From: Roseovarius albus
Lineage (GTDB): Bacteria > Pseudomonadota > Alphaproteobacteria > Rhodobacterales > Rhodobacteraceae
Assembly (NCBI RefSeq): GCF_900172335.1
Contig: NZ_FWFX01000006.1
Location: forward strand, 1-64,000
Length of the DNA stretch: 64,000 nt
Direction: 5' to 3'
Part shown: piece after piece, positions 9,941 through 19,149 of the stretch
Layout: the number at the start of each line of letters is the position of its first letter
Position numbering within the stretch: the stretch's first letter is position 1
Translations under genes and position numbers: made by a program
The notes under the pieces: generated by a model
Told to the model about the DNA's origin: nothing
The model's input: the letters and a program-made list of their open reading frames with translations, nothing else
Database searches by the model: none

Positions 9941-10366
9941 GACTTGTTATTGCTGACGCAACCGATGTTGCAAAGGGGGAGATTTAGAATGTTGTTCAAT
10001 GATGGGGATTGCAGCTTCAGACACATCGACTTTGTGAATGCTTGATTGGAGAGAATTGCAAACATTCACTTGCCGTCATTCGCTGTGATTGCATGGTTCT
10101 TGTTGGTCGATAAAGCCAACATTCGTATCAAGTCTGTGGCATCATGGAACCGTTCTTGCTCAACACTTTGGCATTGAGTGTTAAGCAATCGCGCATAAGC
10201 AGGGCGAGGGCCCTCGATTCACAACTTTATTCGTTAGAGAAAAACAGCAATCTCGATCAAGTCTTCTAAGTTGGTTCTGTTTATCAATGGAAAAATATTC
10301 GCACCCTTAACGCGATCTGGCCCTGGATTGGCTTGGAGCGCAAAACCAATATGAGGACCTACACTT
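9941..10366. other. Divergent spacer between SRAP and YceI genes, with two inverted repeats
   Basis: 426 bases without a gene. It holds a 12-base near-perfect inverted repeat (10156-10167 and 10177-10188, TTGCTCAACACT / AGTGTTAAGCAA, one mismatch) with a 9-base gap, and a 12-base perfect palindrome CGAGGGCCCTCG at 10205-10216. These could be operators or a structured leader of the YceI gene. Confidence 0.5.
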
Positions 10367-10960
10367 ATGAACAATTTGGTATATGGCACACTTACAAGTT
10401 TCGCGCTGGCTCTCACTTTCACAACTGCGAAGGCTGAGGCGGTTGAAACTTATGTCATTGATCAAGGCCATACCGAGGTGTTCTTTGGTTGGAGCCATGC
10501 CGGTGTGTCACGTCAGCATGGCGAATTCACGCGGCTTTCGGGGGCGATGTCTCTCGACCCGGAAAATCCTGCTCAGTCCAGCATTGAAATCACAATCGAT
10601 GCGACCAGCCTTTCTAGCGGATTTGAGCCGCTTGATACCGAGCTGATTAGCCGGAGTTGGCTTGATGTGGAAACATACCCAGAAATCCATTTCAAAAGCA
10701 CATCGGTCGAACTAACCGGAGGTGACACGGCCCTAGTCAGCGGAGAATTGACCCTGCACGGTGTAACAAAGACCGTTACGTTGGATACCAAACTTACCCA
10801 CCGGGGTGCACATCCTGTGGGTCAATGGATCGACTATTACAAGGGACCTTGGGTTGCCTTTCATGCGACCACAGACATCGATCACACGCTATTTGGGGTC
10901 GGGCCATATTCTACTGGCCGCATTTTTATCGAGATAAATACTGAGCTCAAAGGACAATAG
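10367..10960 (+). CDS. YceI family periplasmic protein
   Basis: 197 residues with an N-terminal signal peptide (hydrophobic run to about residue 21, cleavage near AKAEA). The YceI lipocalin-like barrel follows: YVIDQGHTEVFFGWSHAGVS at the start, the SIEITIDATSL strand, WLDVETYPEIHFKST and VSGELTLHGVTKTVTLD. The family binds long isoprenoid or fatty-acid-like ligands in the periplasm; the ligand here is unknown. GAGGA nine bases upstream supports the ATG. An AraC-type regulator follows 65 bases downstream on the same strand. Confidence 0.93.
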   Translation: MNNLVYGTLTSFALALTFTTAKAEAVETYVIDQGHTEVFFGWSHAGVSRQHGEFTRLSGAMSLDPENPAQSSIEITIDATSLSSGFEPLDTELISRSWLDVETYPEIHFKSTSVELTGGDTALVSGELTLHGVTKTVTLDTKLTHRGAHPVGQWIDYYKGPWVAFHATTDIDHTLFGVGPYSTGRIFIEINTELKGQ

Positions 10961-11025
10961 ATGATAATCTGCTGCTACGCGCAGAGCTAGCCATGCGCAT
11001 CGTGAGGTTGAAACGGACTGACTAA

Positions 11026-11979
11026 ATGAACAAAACCGCGTTGCAGCGTCATCGGGTGAACCGCGTGATTAACTTTGTACGTGATAGCGCGGCAGAACCG
11101 ATGTCTCTTGACCACATGGCGGACGTTGCTTGCCTGTCGCGCTACCATTTTTCGCGCGTTTTTTCCGCGCATTGCCAAGAAACGCCTGTTGAGTTTGTAT
11201 CCCGGTCGCGTCTCGAAAACTCGGTTGGGGAATTGGTTTTGAAGCCTCATCGGCCAGTGACAAGCATCGCGTTAGATGCAGGCTTTTCTGGTTCTCAAGC
11301 GTTTTCGCACGCGTTTCGACGTCGTTTTGGGATTGGCCCTAGGGGGTTTCGTGACGCCAATCGTGGTTGCGTAGTTGATTTCCCCAAAAACCAGTGGCAG
11401 CAATATCCGATGTTGGCCTCCACACCACAAGCGACCAATCAAGCCATGCCCTCATGGGCGGCATCTGTGCAGTTTGCACCTGAAATGCGATTGGCATACA
11501 TTCGTCATATCGGCCCTTACTTCAACATGCGTGGCACAAATTGCAACACGGGGGGGATAGCCTCGTCAATCGAACAGTTGGTCTGTTGGGCCAAGGAACG
11601 CGGTGTCTGGCACAAAGATACGACGGTCATTGGCGTTTGCCCGAACAATCCCAGCGTCACACCACCTCAGTATTGCCAATACGATGTCTGTATTTCTGTC
11701 GATGAAAGCGTTTTGGAGGATGACGTTGTCAGCATTCAGACAATGCCTGCGACGACATATGCAGCCGTTGAGATGTTGGGCGACTCTGGAACGTTGATGC
11801 AAGCGTGGCGGTGGTTGATATCACATTGGGTTCCAGAGAACGGGTTAAGATCGAACAGCAGGACACCATTTGAGATGTATCAAACGGATGGTTCTCATGT
11901 CCTGTGCCCGGAACACGGAATCAAGCTTTGTTTGCCTGTATCAACTTGCAACGAAAGTCGAATTTTTCCGCAACGCTGA
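11026..11979 (+). CDS. AraC-type regulator with GyrI-like effector domain
   Basis: 317 residues. An AraC-type double helix-turn-helix is at the N-terminus (about 8-105), with LDHMADVACLSRYHFSRVFS and the second helix pair VTSIALDAGFSGSQAFSHAFRRRFG. A GyrI-like/SOUL-type ligand-binding domain follows (about 140-300). The order is that of Rob/SoxS-like regulators fused to GyrI, which sense small hydrophobic compounds. It may respond to a ligand shared with the YceI gene just upstream, but that is inference from position only. Confidence 0.88.
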   Translation: MNKTALQRHRVNRVINFVRDSAAEPMSLDHMADVACLSRYHFSRVFSAHCQETPVEFVSRSRLENSVGELVLKPHRPVTSIALDAGFSGSQAFSHAFRRRFGIGPRGFRDANRGCVVDFPKNQWQQYPMLASTPQATNQAMPSWAASVQFAPEMRLAYIRHIGPYFNMRGTNCNTGGIASSIEQLVCWAKERGVWHKDTTVIGVCPNNPSVTPPQYCQYDVCISVDESVLEDDVVSIQTMPATTYAAVEMLGDSGTLMQAWRWLISHWVPENGLRSNSRTPFEMYQTDGSHVLCPEHGIKLCLPVSTCNESRIFPQR

Positions 11980-12042
11980 ATTTCTAACTTTGAAACTTTT
12001 CTATAAGTCAAAATCTTGCTCAGCAAAATTCTTGGATTGTTT

Positions 12043-14079
12043 TCACCGCCACCAATGGGCGTAGCTGGCGAACACACCCTGTAGTTTTGACAGAAGGCGG
12101 TTGCGGGCGCTGCGGGGGAGTGGGGTGTTGTTTGAGAGGCGGTCCACGATAACCTCGACCGGGCAGGGCGTGTTGGTGATCGGATCGTGATAGCGGGGAT
12201 AGTCGATCAGGGTGGCGTGGATCAGGCCCAAGAGGCTGGGGCGGGCGGCGCGGCGTTCGGGCGTATAGCCCAAATCGCGTGTCAGGCCCAAACCAGCGTA
12301 AAAGGGCGCGCCTGTGGTGGTGACCTTCAGCCCTCGCATCAGCGCCTCGAACCCCATGAGCGAGGTCATGGTCCAGACCTCATCGACGTGGTCTAGTAGC
12401 ATTGAGGGATCGGTGTCTCTGCAGATGTGATCCGCCAATTGGTGCAACGTGTCGGGTGGGATGGCACCAGTGCGCAGACCTGCTTCGACATCCGGGTGGG
12501 GTTTGTAGAGGATAACGGCATCGGGGTTCTGTTCCCGCGCCAGCGTGAGCAGGGCGAGGTTGGTGTTGATTTGATTTGCACCAAGTTTGATCGAGGCGTC
12601 GTCTTCGACTTGACCGGGCACCAGAATGCGGCGGCCCGGCGGCAGGTCCAGAGGCGTTTGACCGATATTGTATTTACTGAGGCCTGCTGCGGTGATGGAT
12701 TTGATCAACCGTTCCACCCGGCGCTCTTGGTCAGGGCGTAGGGTGCTGCGTTTGGCGATCAAGCGTTCCAGACGGCTTTCGCGGGTGGGGTCATAGTAGA
12801 TGCCCAGATCATCGCAAACGAGGGAAAGCGGTGGGGTCAGCTCGGCCCCGAGCCCCTTGGAGCGCAAAAATCCATCTTCGACGCGGGAGATGGGTGTCTC
12901 GGTTTGTGGTGCTTTGCTGGCCCAGATCATGGATTTGGCATTTGGTGTAGATGCAGGACTGAAGCGAACCCGCTTATGTTGGCCAAAGAAATGTTGAAAG
13001 AACGGACGCTTCCACAGGCGGATCTCATCGGCGTGCCATCCTGTGTGGTCTTCGCGCCAGCAGCGGCTTTGCGCCTCAAGCGTGTTGATAGCAACTTCGA
13101 TTTCGCACAGGCGGTCGTGGAATGGGTCGTACCATTTGGGATAGAGGATCATACTGGCAGCAAAGAATTGTGCCTTGCTGAGGTTGCGGCCCCGGCGTGG
13201 GAGAGGTTTGGGGTTGCGGTCTTCGGTCAGACCCCAGCCTGCATAAAAGGGGTGGCCAAAGACCTGCGGGCGGTGGCCGGCAAAGATCGCTTCGAACCCC
13301 ATTTGCGAGCTGGCAGTATAGACGGCGCGCGCCCCTTCGAGCAGGTGCCAGGGGCTGATCGGATCGGCGTAAAGGGTGATGCGGTCGTTTGCATCACTGG
13401 CATCAAAATAGCCTGCACGATGGCCCTGAATGGTTTCTGGATGGGTCTTGATGAAGATCCGGGCGCCGGGGTGTTCCAGCTGCGCGCAGGTCAGCATTTC
13501 ACGAAAGGTGTTGGCGTCGGCCTGTCCATAGGTGATGCTGGCGTCTTTGTGCAGTTGATCCACCACCAATACGTAGCCCGGATCGGGCAGAGGTGTGGTG
13601 GTTTCAAAGGCTGAATACTTGCTCAGGTGCGCCTCTTGCAGGCGGGCGATTGCTCCCCGGGCGCGGTCAAGTAGGGGCGTGTCGTCCAAAGGGTGAGTGG
13701 CGAGGAGAGTTTCGAGATCAGAGGGGTGACTGCTGTCGAAATGCACGCCTTGATGATCGATCATCAGGCCCAAGGGCGGCTCACCATTACGGCCGGGGAA
13801 GAGTGAACGTAGAAAGGCGTCTTCAACGCGCATGAGGCTGGCGCCGGTTCTCTCGGCCATTGCTTCGCCGCGATGGGCATAGGGGCTGCGCCCCCAGACG
13901 GCGATCAGATCTTCGGCGGAGGGTTTGCCGAGCTTGAGGTCATATCCAGCGAGTTCCAGGATGCGCCGGACGCGCTTTTGCTTGAGGAACCCCGCGTTGA
14001 AATAGTAAGCGCGCCGGGGAACCTCACCCGGATGCGCAGTTTGTTCAAGCGTATCGGATTGTTCAAGCGTATCGGACAT
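12043..14079 (-). CDS. kpsC: Capsule Kdo transferase KpsC
   Basis: 678 residues, the size of E. coli KpsC, which builds the Kdo linker that anchors capsule to lipid. The tandem domain structure is visible as repeated motifs: VEDAFLRSLFPG with LSKYSAFETTTPLP in the first half, and VEDGFLRSKGLG with LSKYNIGQTPLDLP in the second. The ATG at 14079 overlaps the kpsD stop by one base (TGATG); a TTG at 14082 is an alternative. The first residues contain a duplicated SDTLEQ caused by an 18-base direct repeat at about 14039-14075. Last gene of the block. Confidence 0.92.
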   Translation of the reverse strand: MSDTLEQSDTLEQTAHPGEVPRRAYYFNAGFLKQKRVRRILELAGYDLKLGKPSAEDLIAVWGRSPYAHRGEAMAERTGASLMRVEDAFLRSLFPGRNGEPPLGLMIDHQGVHFDSSHPSDLETLLATHPLDDTPLLDRARGAIARLQEAHLSKYSAFETTTPLPDPGYVLVVDQLHKDASITYGQADANTFREMLTCAQLEHPGARIFIKTHPETIQGHRAGYFDASDANDRITLYADPISPWHLLEGARAVYTASSQMGFEAIFAGHRPQVFGHPFYAGWGLTEDRNPKPLPRRGRNLSKAQFFAASMILYPKWYDPFHDRLCEIEVAINTLEAQSRCWREDHTGWHADEIRLWKRPFFQHFFGQHKRVRFSPASTPNAKSMIWASKAPQTETPISRVEDGFLRSKGLGAELTPPLSLVCDDLGIYYDPTRESRLERLIAKRSTLRPDQERRVERLIKSITAAGLSKYNIGQTPLDLPPGRRILVPGQVEDDASIKLGANQINTNLALLTLAREQNPDAVILYKPHPDVEAGLRTGAIPPDTLHQLADHICRDTDPSMLLDHVDEVWTMTSLMGFEALMRGLKVTTTGAPFYAGLGLTRDLGYTPERRAARPSLLGLIHATLIDYPRYHDPITNTPCPVEVIVDRLSNNTPLPRSARNRLLSKLQGVFASYAHWWR

Positions 14080-15221
14080 CAAAGCCCAAGCGTGTCGCCT
14101 GCTGTTGAGAACGAACCGATAGCACCCAGAGTACCGGTGAGCGCACCTGCCACTTTACCCCAGCGTGCGAACGGAGCCTCGGTTACATATATCGTATCAC
14201 CATTGCGGATGTTAAAGTCACGTAACATAAAGAGCCCGTTGGCCTCGGTGATATCAACAACATAAACAAGCCGCTGACTACCTTGCAGGTCGGATCGCCC
14301 CATGACTTGGTTTGCGATTTCTGCGGGCTCATTGCGTAAAATGAAGACGCCTGTCGGGTCGCCGGTCTGTGGCGACAATCCTCCTGCGCCGGCGATAGCT
14401 TCAGCTGCGGACAATACTGGGCGACGGAAAGGCAAATGGGATTGCGCACCGGTTGCACCCAATGCGGTGTAGGTCCGGGTATCTTGTTCGATGACTACTC
14501 GGTCGCCACTGCGCAGTGGAATATCGTATTGTGGATTTTTGAACAGATCCTGAAACCAGATTGTGCCTTTTTTGTTGCCGCGCAAAACGCTTACCAGTGC
14601 AGTTTCGGGTTCAATACTTATGCCGCCCGCAGCCGAAATCATGCGAGATAAGGTACGAGTAGGGCGCTCGATTGGGTAGACGCCCTGTGCTCCGACACCA
14701 CCAAGCAATGAGACGGTAGAGCCGTTACCAGCAACGCGGCGTACCTGAACCTGAGGGTCAGGTGTTTGTTCCTGCAGTTTATTTGTGATGATGCGGCGGA
14801 CGCCTTCGGGCGTGTTACCCGCGGCGCGAATTCGACCAGCGTAAGGGACGAAGATGAAGCCCTCTCCATCGACCTGAACCTCTTCCAGGGGCGTTTGACC
14901 ACCAATTTCGCTAGTGAGCAAGCCGTCGTCGACGTTTTCCCAGATTGTCAGTCCCAGCGTGTCGCCCGGATTGATGGTGTCAGACCCAATCAGGCCTGCA
15001 GATTTAAAGCTGTCTGAAAATCCCAGTGATTTTTGAACGGCAGTTGCCTTAAGAACGCGGTCATCGACGCTCACGACAAAGGAGTCTCCGGAGCGCTGCA
15101 CAGAGCCAGAAAATACTTCTTCTTTGGTTGGACCAACGCGTGGTACCGAACAAGACGACAGGAGTGAAATCGCGACAGCAGCCGCAACTGACTTTGCCAG
15201 TTTAACGTGTAGGCTCTTCAC
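14079..15221 (-). CDS. kpsD: Capsule polysaccharide export outer-membrane lipoprotein (KpsD/Wza type)
   Basis: 380 residues from a GTG start, with GAGGGA nine bases upstream. A lipoprotein signal ends at the lipobox LSSC (Cys24). A polysaccharide-export (Poly_export) domain follows with GDTLGLTIWE and TPLEEVQVDGEGFIFVPYAGRI, then SLBB-like repeats (VSLLGGVGAQGVYPI and ATGAQSHLPFRRPVLSAAEAI). It should form the outer-membrane channel for capsule. It sits between kpsS and kpsC and is coupled to kpsC by a one-base overlap. The symbol is by position and family; it could equally be labelled a Wza-like OPX protein. Confidence 0.85.
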   Translation of the reverse strand: MKSLHVKLAKSVAAAVAISLLSSCSVPRVGPTKEEVFSGSVQRSGDSFVVSVDDRVLKATAVQKSLGFSDSFKSAGLIGSDTINPGDTLGLTIWENVDDGLLTSEIGGQTPLEEVQVDGEGFIFVPYAGRIRAAGNTPEGVRRIITNKLQEQTPDPQVQVRRVAGNGSTVSLLGGVGAQGVYPIERPTRTLSRMISAAGGISIEPETALVSVLRGNKKGTIWFQDLFKNPQYDIPLRSGDRVVIEQDTRTYTALGATGAQSHLPFRRPVLSAAEAIAGAGGLSPQTGDPTGVFILRNEPAEIANQVMGRSDLQGSQRLVYVVDITEANGLFMLRDFNIRNGDTIYVTEAPFARWGKVAGALTGTLGAIGSFSTAGDTLGL

Positions 15222-15313
15222 CGCTCATATCCCTCAGCTTGATTCTTGTCGTTCTTTTTGAGTGATACACTAGATAGAGCTGCGAGTTAAATCCACTTTT
15301 CTGGGTCTGAGCC

Positions 15314-16630
15314 CTATGCAGAAATATGCAACTGTTGCCGTGGGGACGCGGTACCGGAACGGAGCGCATCATAGGGATCCTCATCTGCCAGCATCATATC
15401 AACTGCCTGTCTAAGCAACTGCCTACGGCCCTTCGTTGAATAAAACCCACCGGCGATCTGGCTGGTTTCCAGCAGGTATTGTCGATAATCGACATAGGCA
15501 CGCCGGTCAGGACGATCTGGGGCGCTGAAAAACTCTGGTAGGTGCTGCGTGCTCACAAACTCGGGCTTGGCATAGACGGCGTCCCCAAAGGTTTTTAAGG
15601 GTATGCCGCGCCATAGCACTTGCTGGGCGGCGGTTGAATTCACGGTGACGGCACTACGCGATTGATCCAATAGACCGGCAAGTTTTCCGCCACGGACAAT
15701 GTGAACGCGGCCTTCGACATCATGATCTTTTGTCAAAGTTTTGAGATCTTTGACAAAGGTCGAACGACCATCTTCAAGCGGATGGGTTTTGATTACCAAA
15801 TGGTGGTGACCCGGGGCACCATCGGCAAAGCCTTTAATGACCATCTCGAGAAATTCACTGATGGACGAGAAGGGGGAGTGAGCCTGAAACGAGGCGTCAT
15901 GCTCCAGTTGCAACAGCACAAGATGGTACGGAAAACTACCGCGTTTGATCTGAAGTGTTGCGAGGTGACGTTTCAAGGACAGGTAAGGCATGAGCAACAA
16001 GCGTTTGAAATGGAGGCGGAATTCGGCGGAGACTCCGATTGAACGATGGGGGCTGAAATTCTCGTATTTGCCATTCAAACACAACACTGCGCCATGGTAG
16101 GTTGCACCATAAAACACGTGCTGGCGCATATCTCCCCAACTGGCTGGCGGGACGGGGCTGTCGATGTCAGAATGGGCCAGAGCATCGCGCATATCTTCGA
16201 TGTTCATGTCCATAAGGCGCGAGTGTCCGTTTGATCCTCCGCGTTCATATGTCACCCAATAAGGGCGCATGTATCCTTCTTCGAAGACATGCACACGCAA
16301 CCCGCGTTCCTTGGCCAATTCAACCGCTTCAGCATGTATGCGCCGGACGTCGCCATAAAGCACGAGATCGGTGACATATTTCTCGCTCAGAAGGTCCGAG
16401 AACCATTCGGACCACGTATCGATATCATCCTGAAATGGGATGTAGTTGTGACGAGACGGCCAAAAAAGTTGATCACCCGCGTTGAAACCCACCCGCCAAA
16501 CTTTGGCGTTTGCACATTCCAGCATCTTCCCAAGCTTGTGAAAGAACGGGCCATGTGGCCCTTGAAGGAAAAGAAAAACACGCTTTGCGTCCATGGATAC
16601 TCGTTTGTTCGGGTGTATCGTGAGTAACAT
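15314..16630 (-). CDS. kpsS: Capsule polysaccharide Kdo transferase KpsS
   Basis: A 438-residue protein with the KpsS N-terminus VFLFLQGPHGPFFHKL and the HLVIKTHPLEDGR and TVNSTAAQQVLWRG motifs of the capsule synthesis/export family. KpsS adds the first Kdo to lysophosphatidylglycerol before KpsC extends the linker. An in-frame ATG at 16594 gives an N-terminus closer to the family (MDAKRVFLFLQG). Neither start has a strong ribosome site, so the start is open. First gene of the kpsS-kpsD-kpsC block, divergent from ribE. Confidence 0.88.
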   Translation of the reverse strand: MLLTIHPNKRVSMDAKRVFLFLQGPHGPFFHKLGKMLECANAKVWRVGFNAGDQLFWPSRHNYIPFQDDIDTWSEWFSDLLSEKYVTDLVLYGDVRRIHAEAVELAKERGLRVHVFEEGYMRPYWVTYERGGSNGHSRLMDMNIEDMRDALAHSDIDSPVPPASWGDMRQHVFYGATYHGAVLCLNGKYENFSPHRSIGVSAEFRLHFKRLLLMPYLSLKRHLATLQIKRGSFPYHLVLLQLEHDASFQAHSPFSSISEFLEMVIKGFADGAPGHHHLVIKTHPLEDGRSTFVKDLKTLTKDHDVEGRVHIVRGGKLAGLLDQSRSAVTVNSTAAQQVLWRGIPLKTFGDAVYAKPEFVSTQHLPEFFSAPDRPDRRAYVDYRQYLLETSQIAGGFYSTKGRRQLLRQAVDMMLADEDPYDALRSGTASPRQQLHISA

Positions 16631-16736
16631 ACAATCTTATACTCTTCGTTTATGGCCAGTAAAGGGCGCTGTGGTCTCACTTGTCATCTTTCGCTCGAGA
16701 GGCTAGGAGCAAATTGCAACCCTGTGGAGGCCCTTT

Positions 16737-17324
16737 ATGTTCACCGGCATCATCACTGACATCGGAACTGTTCAACAAATCGAACAGCGCGGCGATATGC
16801 GGGCGCGCATTGGATCTGCTTACGATATGGCTGGCGTTGACATTGGGGCGTCTATCGCTTGTGACGGTGTGTGCTTAACAGTTGTCAGCAAAGGCGACGG
16901 CTGGTTTGATGTCGATGTATCGGCAGAAACATTGGAAAAAAGCAATCTGGACGGCTGGGCCGTAAAGCGTCGGGTCAATCTGGAACGAGCATTACGGGTG
17001 GGCGATGAACTGGGCGGTCACATCGTGTCTGGCCATGTGGATGGCATCGCGACCGTGGTTGCTATGCAAGACGAGGGCGACAGCACCCGAGTTAGTTTGC
17101 AAGCACCCGAAGAACTGGCACGCTATATAGCTCCAAAAGGGTCGGTCGCTCTGAACGGCACGTCTTTGACGGTGAACGAGGTGGAGGGCGCCGTGTTCGG
17201 GATCAACTTTATTCCACATACAAAAACTGCCACCACCTGGGGTGACGTGAGTGTTGGAGATAAAATCAACCTCGAGATCGACACGCTAGCGCGTTATGTT
17301 GCGCGTCTGGCTGAATATAGCTGA
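16737..17324 (+). CDS. ribE: Riboflavin synthase, alpha chain
   Basis: Converts two 6,7-dimethyl-8-ribityllumazines to riboflavin. 195 residues with two lumazine-binding repeats. The first starts at MFTGIITDIGTV and has CDGVCLTVV; the second has GHIVSGHVDGIATV and LNGTSLTVNEV. GGAGG six bases before the ATG fixes the start. It stands alone here, without ribD, ribBA or ribH beside it. No FMN riboswitch was recognised in the 106-base upstream spacer. Confidence 0.96.
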   Translation: MFTGIITDIGTVQQIEQRGDMRARIGSAYDMAGVDIGASIACDGVCLTVVSKGDGWFDVDVSAETLEKSNLDGWAVKRRVNLERALRVGDELGGHIVSGHVDGIATVVAMQDEGDSTRVSLQAPEELARYIAPKGSVALNGTSLTVNEVEGAVFGINFIPHTKTATTWGDVSVGDKINLEIDTLARYVARLAEYS

Positions 17325-17349
17325 TAGTTGAATCTTTAGTCTGATTGAG

Positions 17350-17730
17350 CCTTTCATCCGCGAGACCTGTTGCCTTTACCGATGTCTTGTGCGCGGCTGG
17401 TGATCTATATGATCGGCGGATCACGCCCATCTATTTTCGGGAAGACCGATCAGTGATTTTAGGGTCTGCTCCGATAAAGTTTGGAACCCCTGTGGTGAGA
17501 AGTATCCTTCTAGACGGTGGGCGGATGCACAAGATCTGTGGAACAGGGCGCGCTTCACTGGATCCGGGCTGCTGCAATAGCTGCTTGCCACCTAATTGCA
17601 TCGTTCAGGAGTCAGGTACAGAAAAGGAAAAGAGAGGTTTTCCACTTTCGTGCAATGTGGCCACGGCCTGAACGGGTTGGGTGAAGAACGAAAGTCCTGC
17701 TACTGTTGAAATAGCGAGATATCTAAGCAT
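17350..17730 (-). pseudogene. Decayed gene for a small exported protein
   Basis: An ATG at 17730 opens a clean signal peptide (MLRYLAISTVAGLSFFTQ, cleavage near VQAVA) and ATLHESGKPLFSFSVPDS. A TGA at 17605 stops it where a tryptophan codon would read on into TMQLGGKQLLQQPGSSEAR. Protein-like sequence then shifts frame: LEGYFSPQGFQTLSEQ appears one frame over, and further likely remnants appear in the first frame again. The pattern of one nonsense codon plus at least one frameshift suggests a broken gene. It could alternatively be a real 41-residue secreted peptide. Family not identified. Confidence 0.45.
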
Positions 17731-17922
17731 GAGTTAATCCATTTTATGAGGAGAGCTTTTTGCTACAAAAGGGAATGTTAATAAAATCAACCTCTCGGCG
17801 TGCAATGTTGTGTCGCGAATGAAACGTTCAAGTGAAAATCGAAGCGGGTTTTCAGGTTTATGTGGACCGAAAAAGTAATGCATGAAACCGTGAGGTGAAG
17901 GGTTGAATGCAACGGCAGGCTT

Positions 17923-19077
17923 ATGTTTGAGATACTGAAATTCGACAGGTTTCGAGACCTTGTTGAACCGAGCATTCGAGTTTTTTTTGCGTTGTTTTTG
18001 GCGTGTTTATCACCAGTGCCTGTTCTGGCTGAAACCGCAAACAGTACTTTTGAACAAAACATGCAGCCGATTGATGACGCCTCTTCACAGGCCGATATCG
18101 GGTTTCGGAATGGATCTTTTATTGCAGTGCCTGTTCCGTTTTCGAATCCGATGATTGAAACTGGAATAGCCTTGGGTGGAGCATATCTGTTTCAGTCGGA
18201 TGAGGGGTCGAACACATCCATGTTCGGTGTGGGTGCTCTAAAATCTACCAACGATACTGAAGCATACGGTGCAGCATTAAGTTTGAATTTTGATGACAAT
18301 CGATGGGGCGTTTCGGCCAGTTACATTGATGCAGATGTAAGGTACGATTTGATCGGTAATTCTCTAACGGTACCGGTACGTCAAACCGGCAAGCTTGCAC
18401 GTCTTGATTTGACTTATGGGTTTACGTCGGACACCAGTATCACTTTGTTGACGCGGTATCTGGAAACCAGTGTAACTTCAAACAATCGTTTTTTTGATGC
18501 TATGCCGCCTGAGTTCCGCCCAACTTTGGGTTTTTCGACTATGAGCTATGGTTTAGCTCTTGAACATGACCGGCGCGATCATGACCTATACCCGACAAGC
18601 GGTTACCGCGCGAGATTGACGGGCCTGTACACCGAACCGGTTACTGGGAACAGTGCGGATTATTCCAAGGCATTTGTGACTTTTGATAAGTTTTTTAATG
18701 TCGCGGACCAAGGGGCGTTGGCCTTGCGATTGACCGGGTGCTGGGCATCTAGTGACACAGTATTTTATGACCTGTGCTCCATTGGGGGCACGGATTCCAT
18801 GCGGGGTTTCAACTCAACCCAATTTCTCGACAATGGCTTACTGTCCACGCAGGCAGAATATCGGGGTCGGGTTGGTAAAAAACTGGGGTATGTGATTTTT
18901 GCAGGCGCCGGCGGTGTTGGGAATAAAATCGGCGATCTTGATCGATACGGTGCAGCAGGCGGGGTAGGAGTGCGTTATCGCTTGTCGAAGAAATTCCCAG
19001 TCGATTTCTCGGTAGATGTTTCGGGCAACGACAGTGGTGAAAGCCTGCTTTATATTTATGCGGGGCAAAGATTCTGA
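17923..19077 (+). CDS. BamA/TamA-like outer-membrane barrel protein
   Basis: 384 residues with a signal peptide (hydrophobic stretch about 20-35, cleavage near VLAET). Alternating strands typical of a 16-stranded Omp85-type barrel follow: GLALEHDRRDHDLYPTSGYR is the common surface-antigen D15 pattern, GGTDSMRGFNS resembles the VRGF/Y motif, and the chain ends YAGQRF with a terminal Phe. No POTRA domains are present, so it is a barrel-only relative rather than BamA itself. It precedes an MscS-type gene by 72 bases, on the same strand. Confidence 0.85.
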   Translation: MFEILKFDRFRDLVEPSIRVFFALFLACLSPVPVLAETANSTFEQNMQPIDDASSQADIGFRNGSFIAVPVPFSNPMIETGIALGGAYLFQSDEGSNTSMFGVGALKSTNDTEAYGAALSLNFDDNRWGVSASYIDADVRYDLIGNSLTVPVRQTGKLARLDLTYGFTSDTSITLLTRYLETSVTSNNRFFDAMPPEFRPTLGFSTMSYGLALEHDRRDHDLYPTSGYRARLTGLYTEPVTGNSADYSKAFVTFDKFFNVADQGALALRLTGCWASSDTVFYDLCSIGGTDSMRGFNSTQFLDNGLLSTQAEYRGRVGKKLGYVIFAGAGGVGNKIGDLDRYGAAGGVGVRYRLSKKFPVDFSVDVSGNDSGESLLYIYAGQRF

Positions 19078-19149
19078 TCCAAAAGAATTCTTTGTGATTT
19101 AGAGGGTTTATGCCATCCTGTCTTCAATTCGACAATGGGGACAGTAGAC

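Noticed and set aside
16631-16736. FMN riboswitch before riboflavin synthase
   Set aside because: The spacer is too short and lacks the conserved RFN-element core.
17345-17671. 108-residue plus-strand frame after ribE
   Set aside because: TTG start without a ribosome site, no protein character; the opposite strand shows a better-supported gene remnant.
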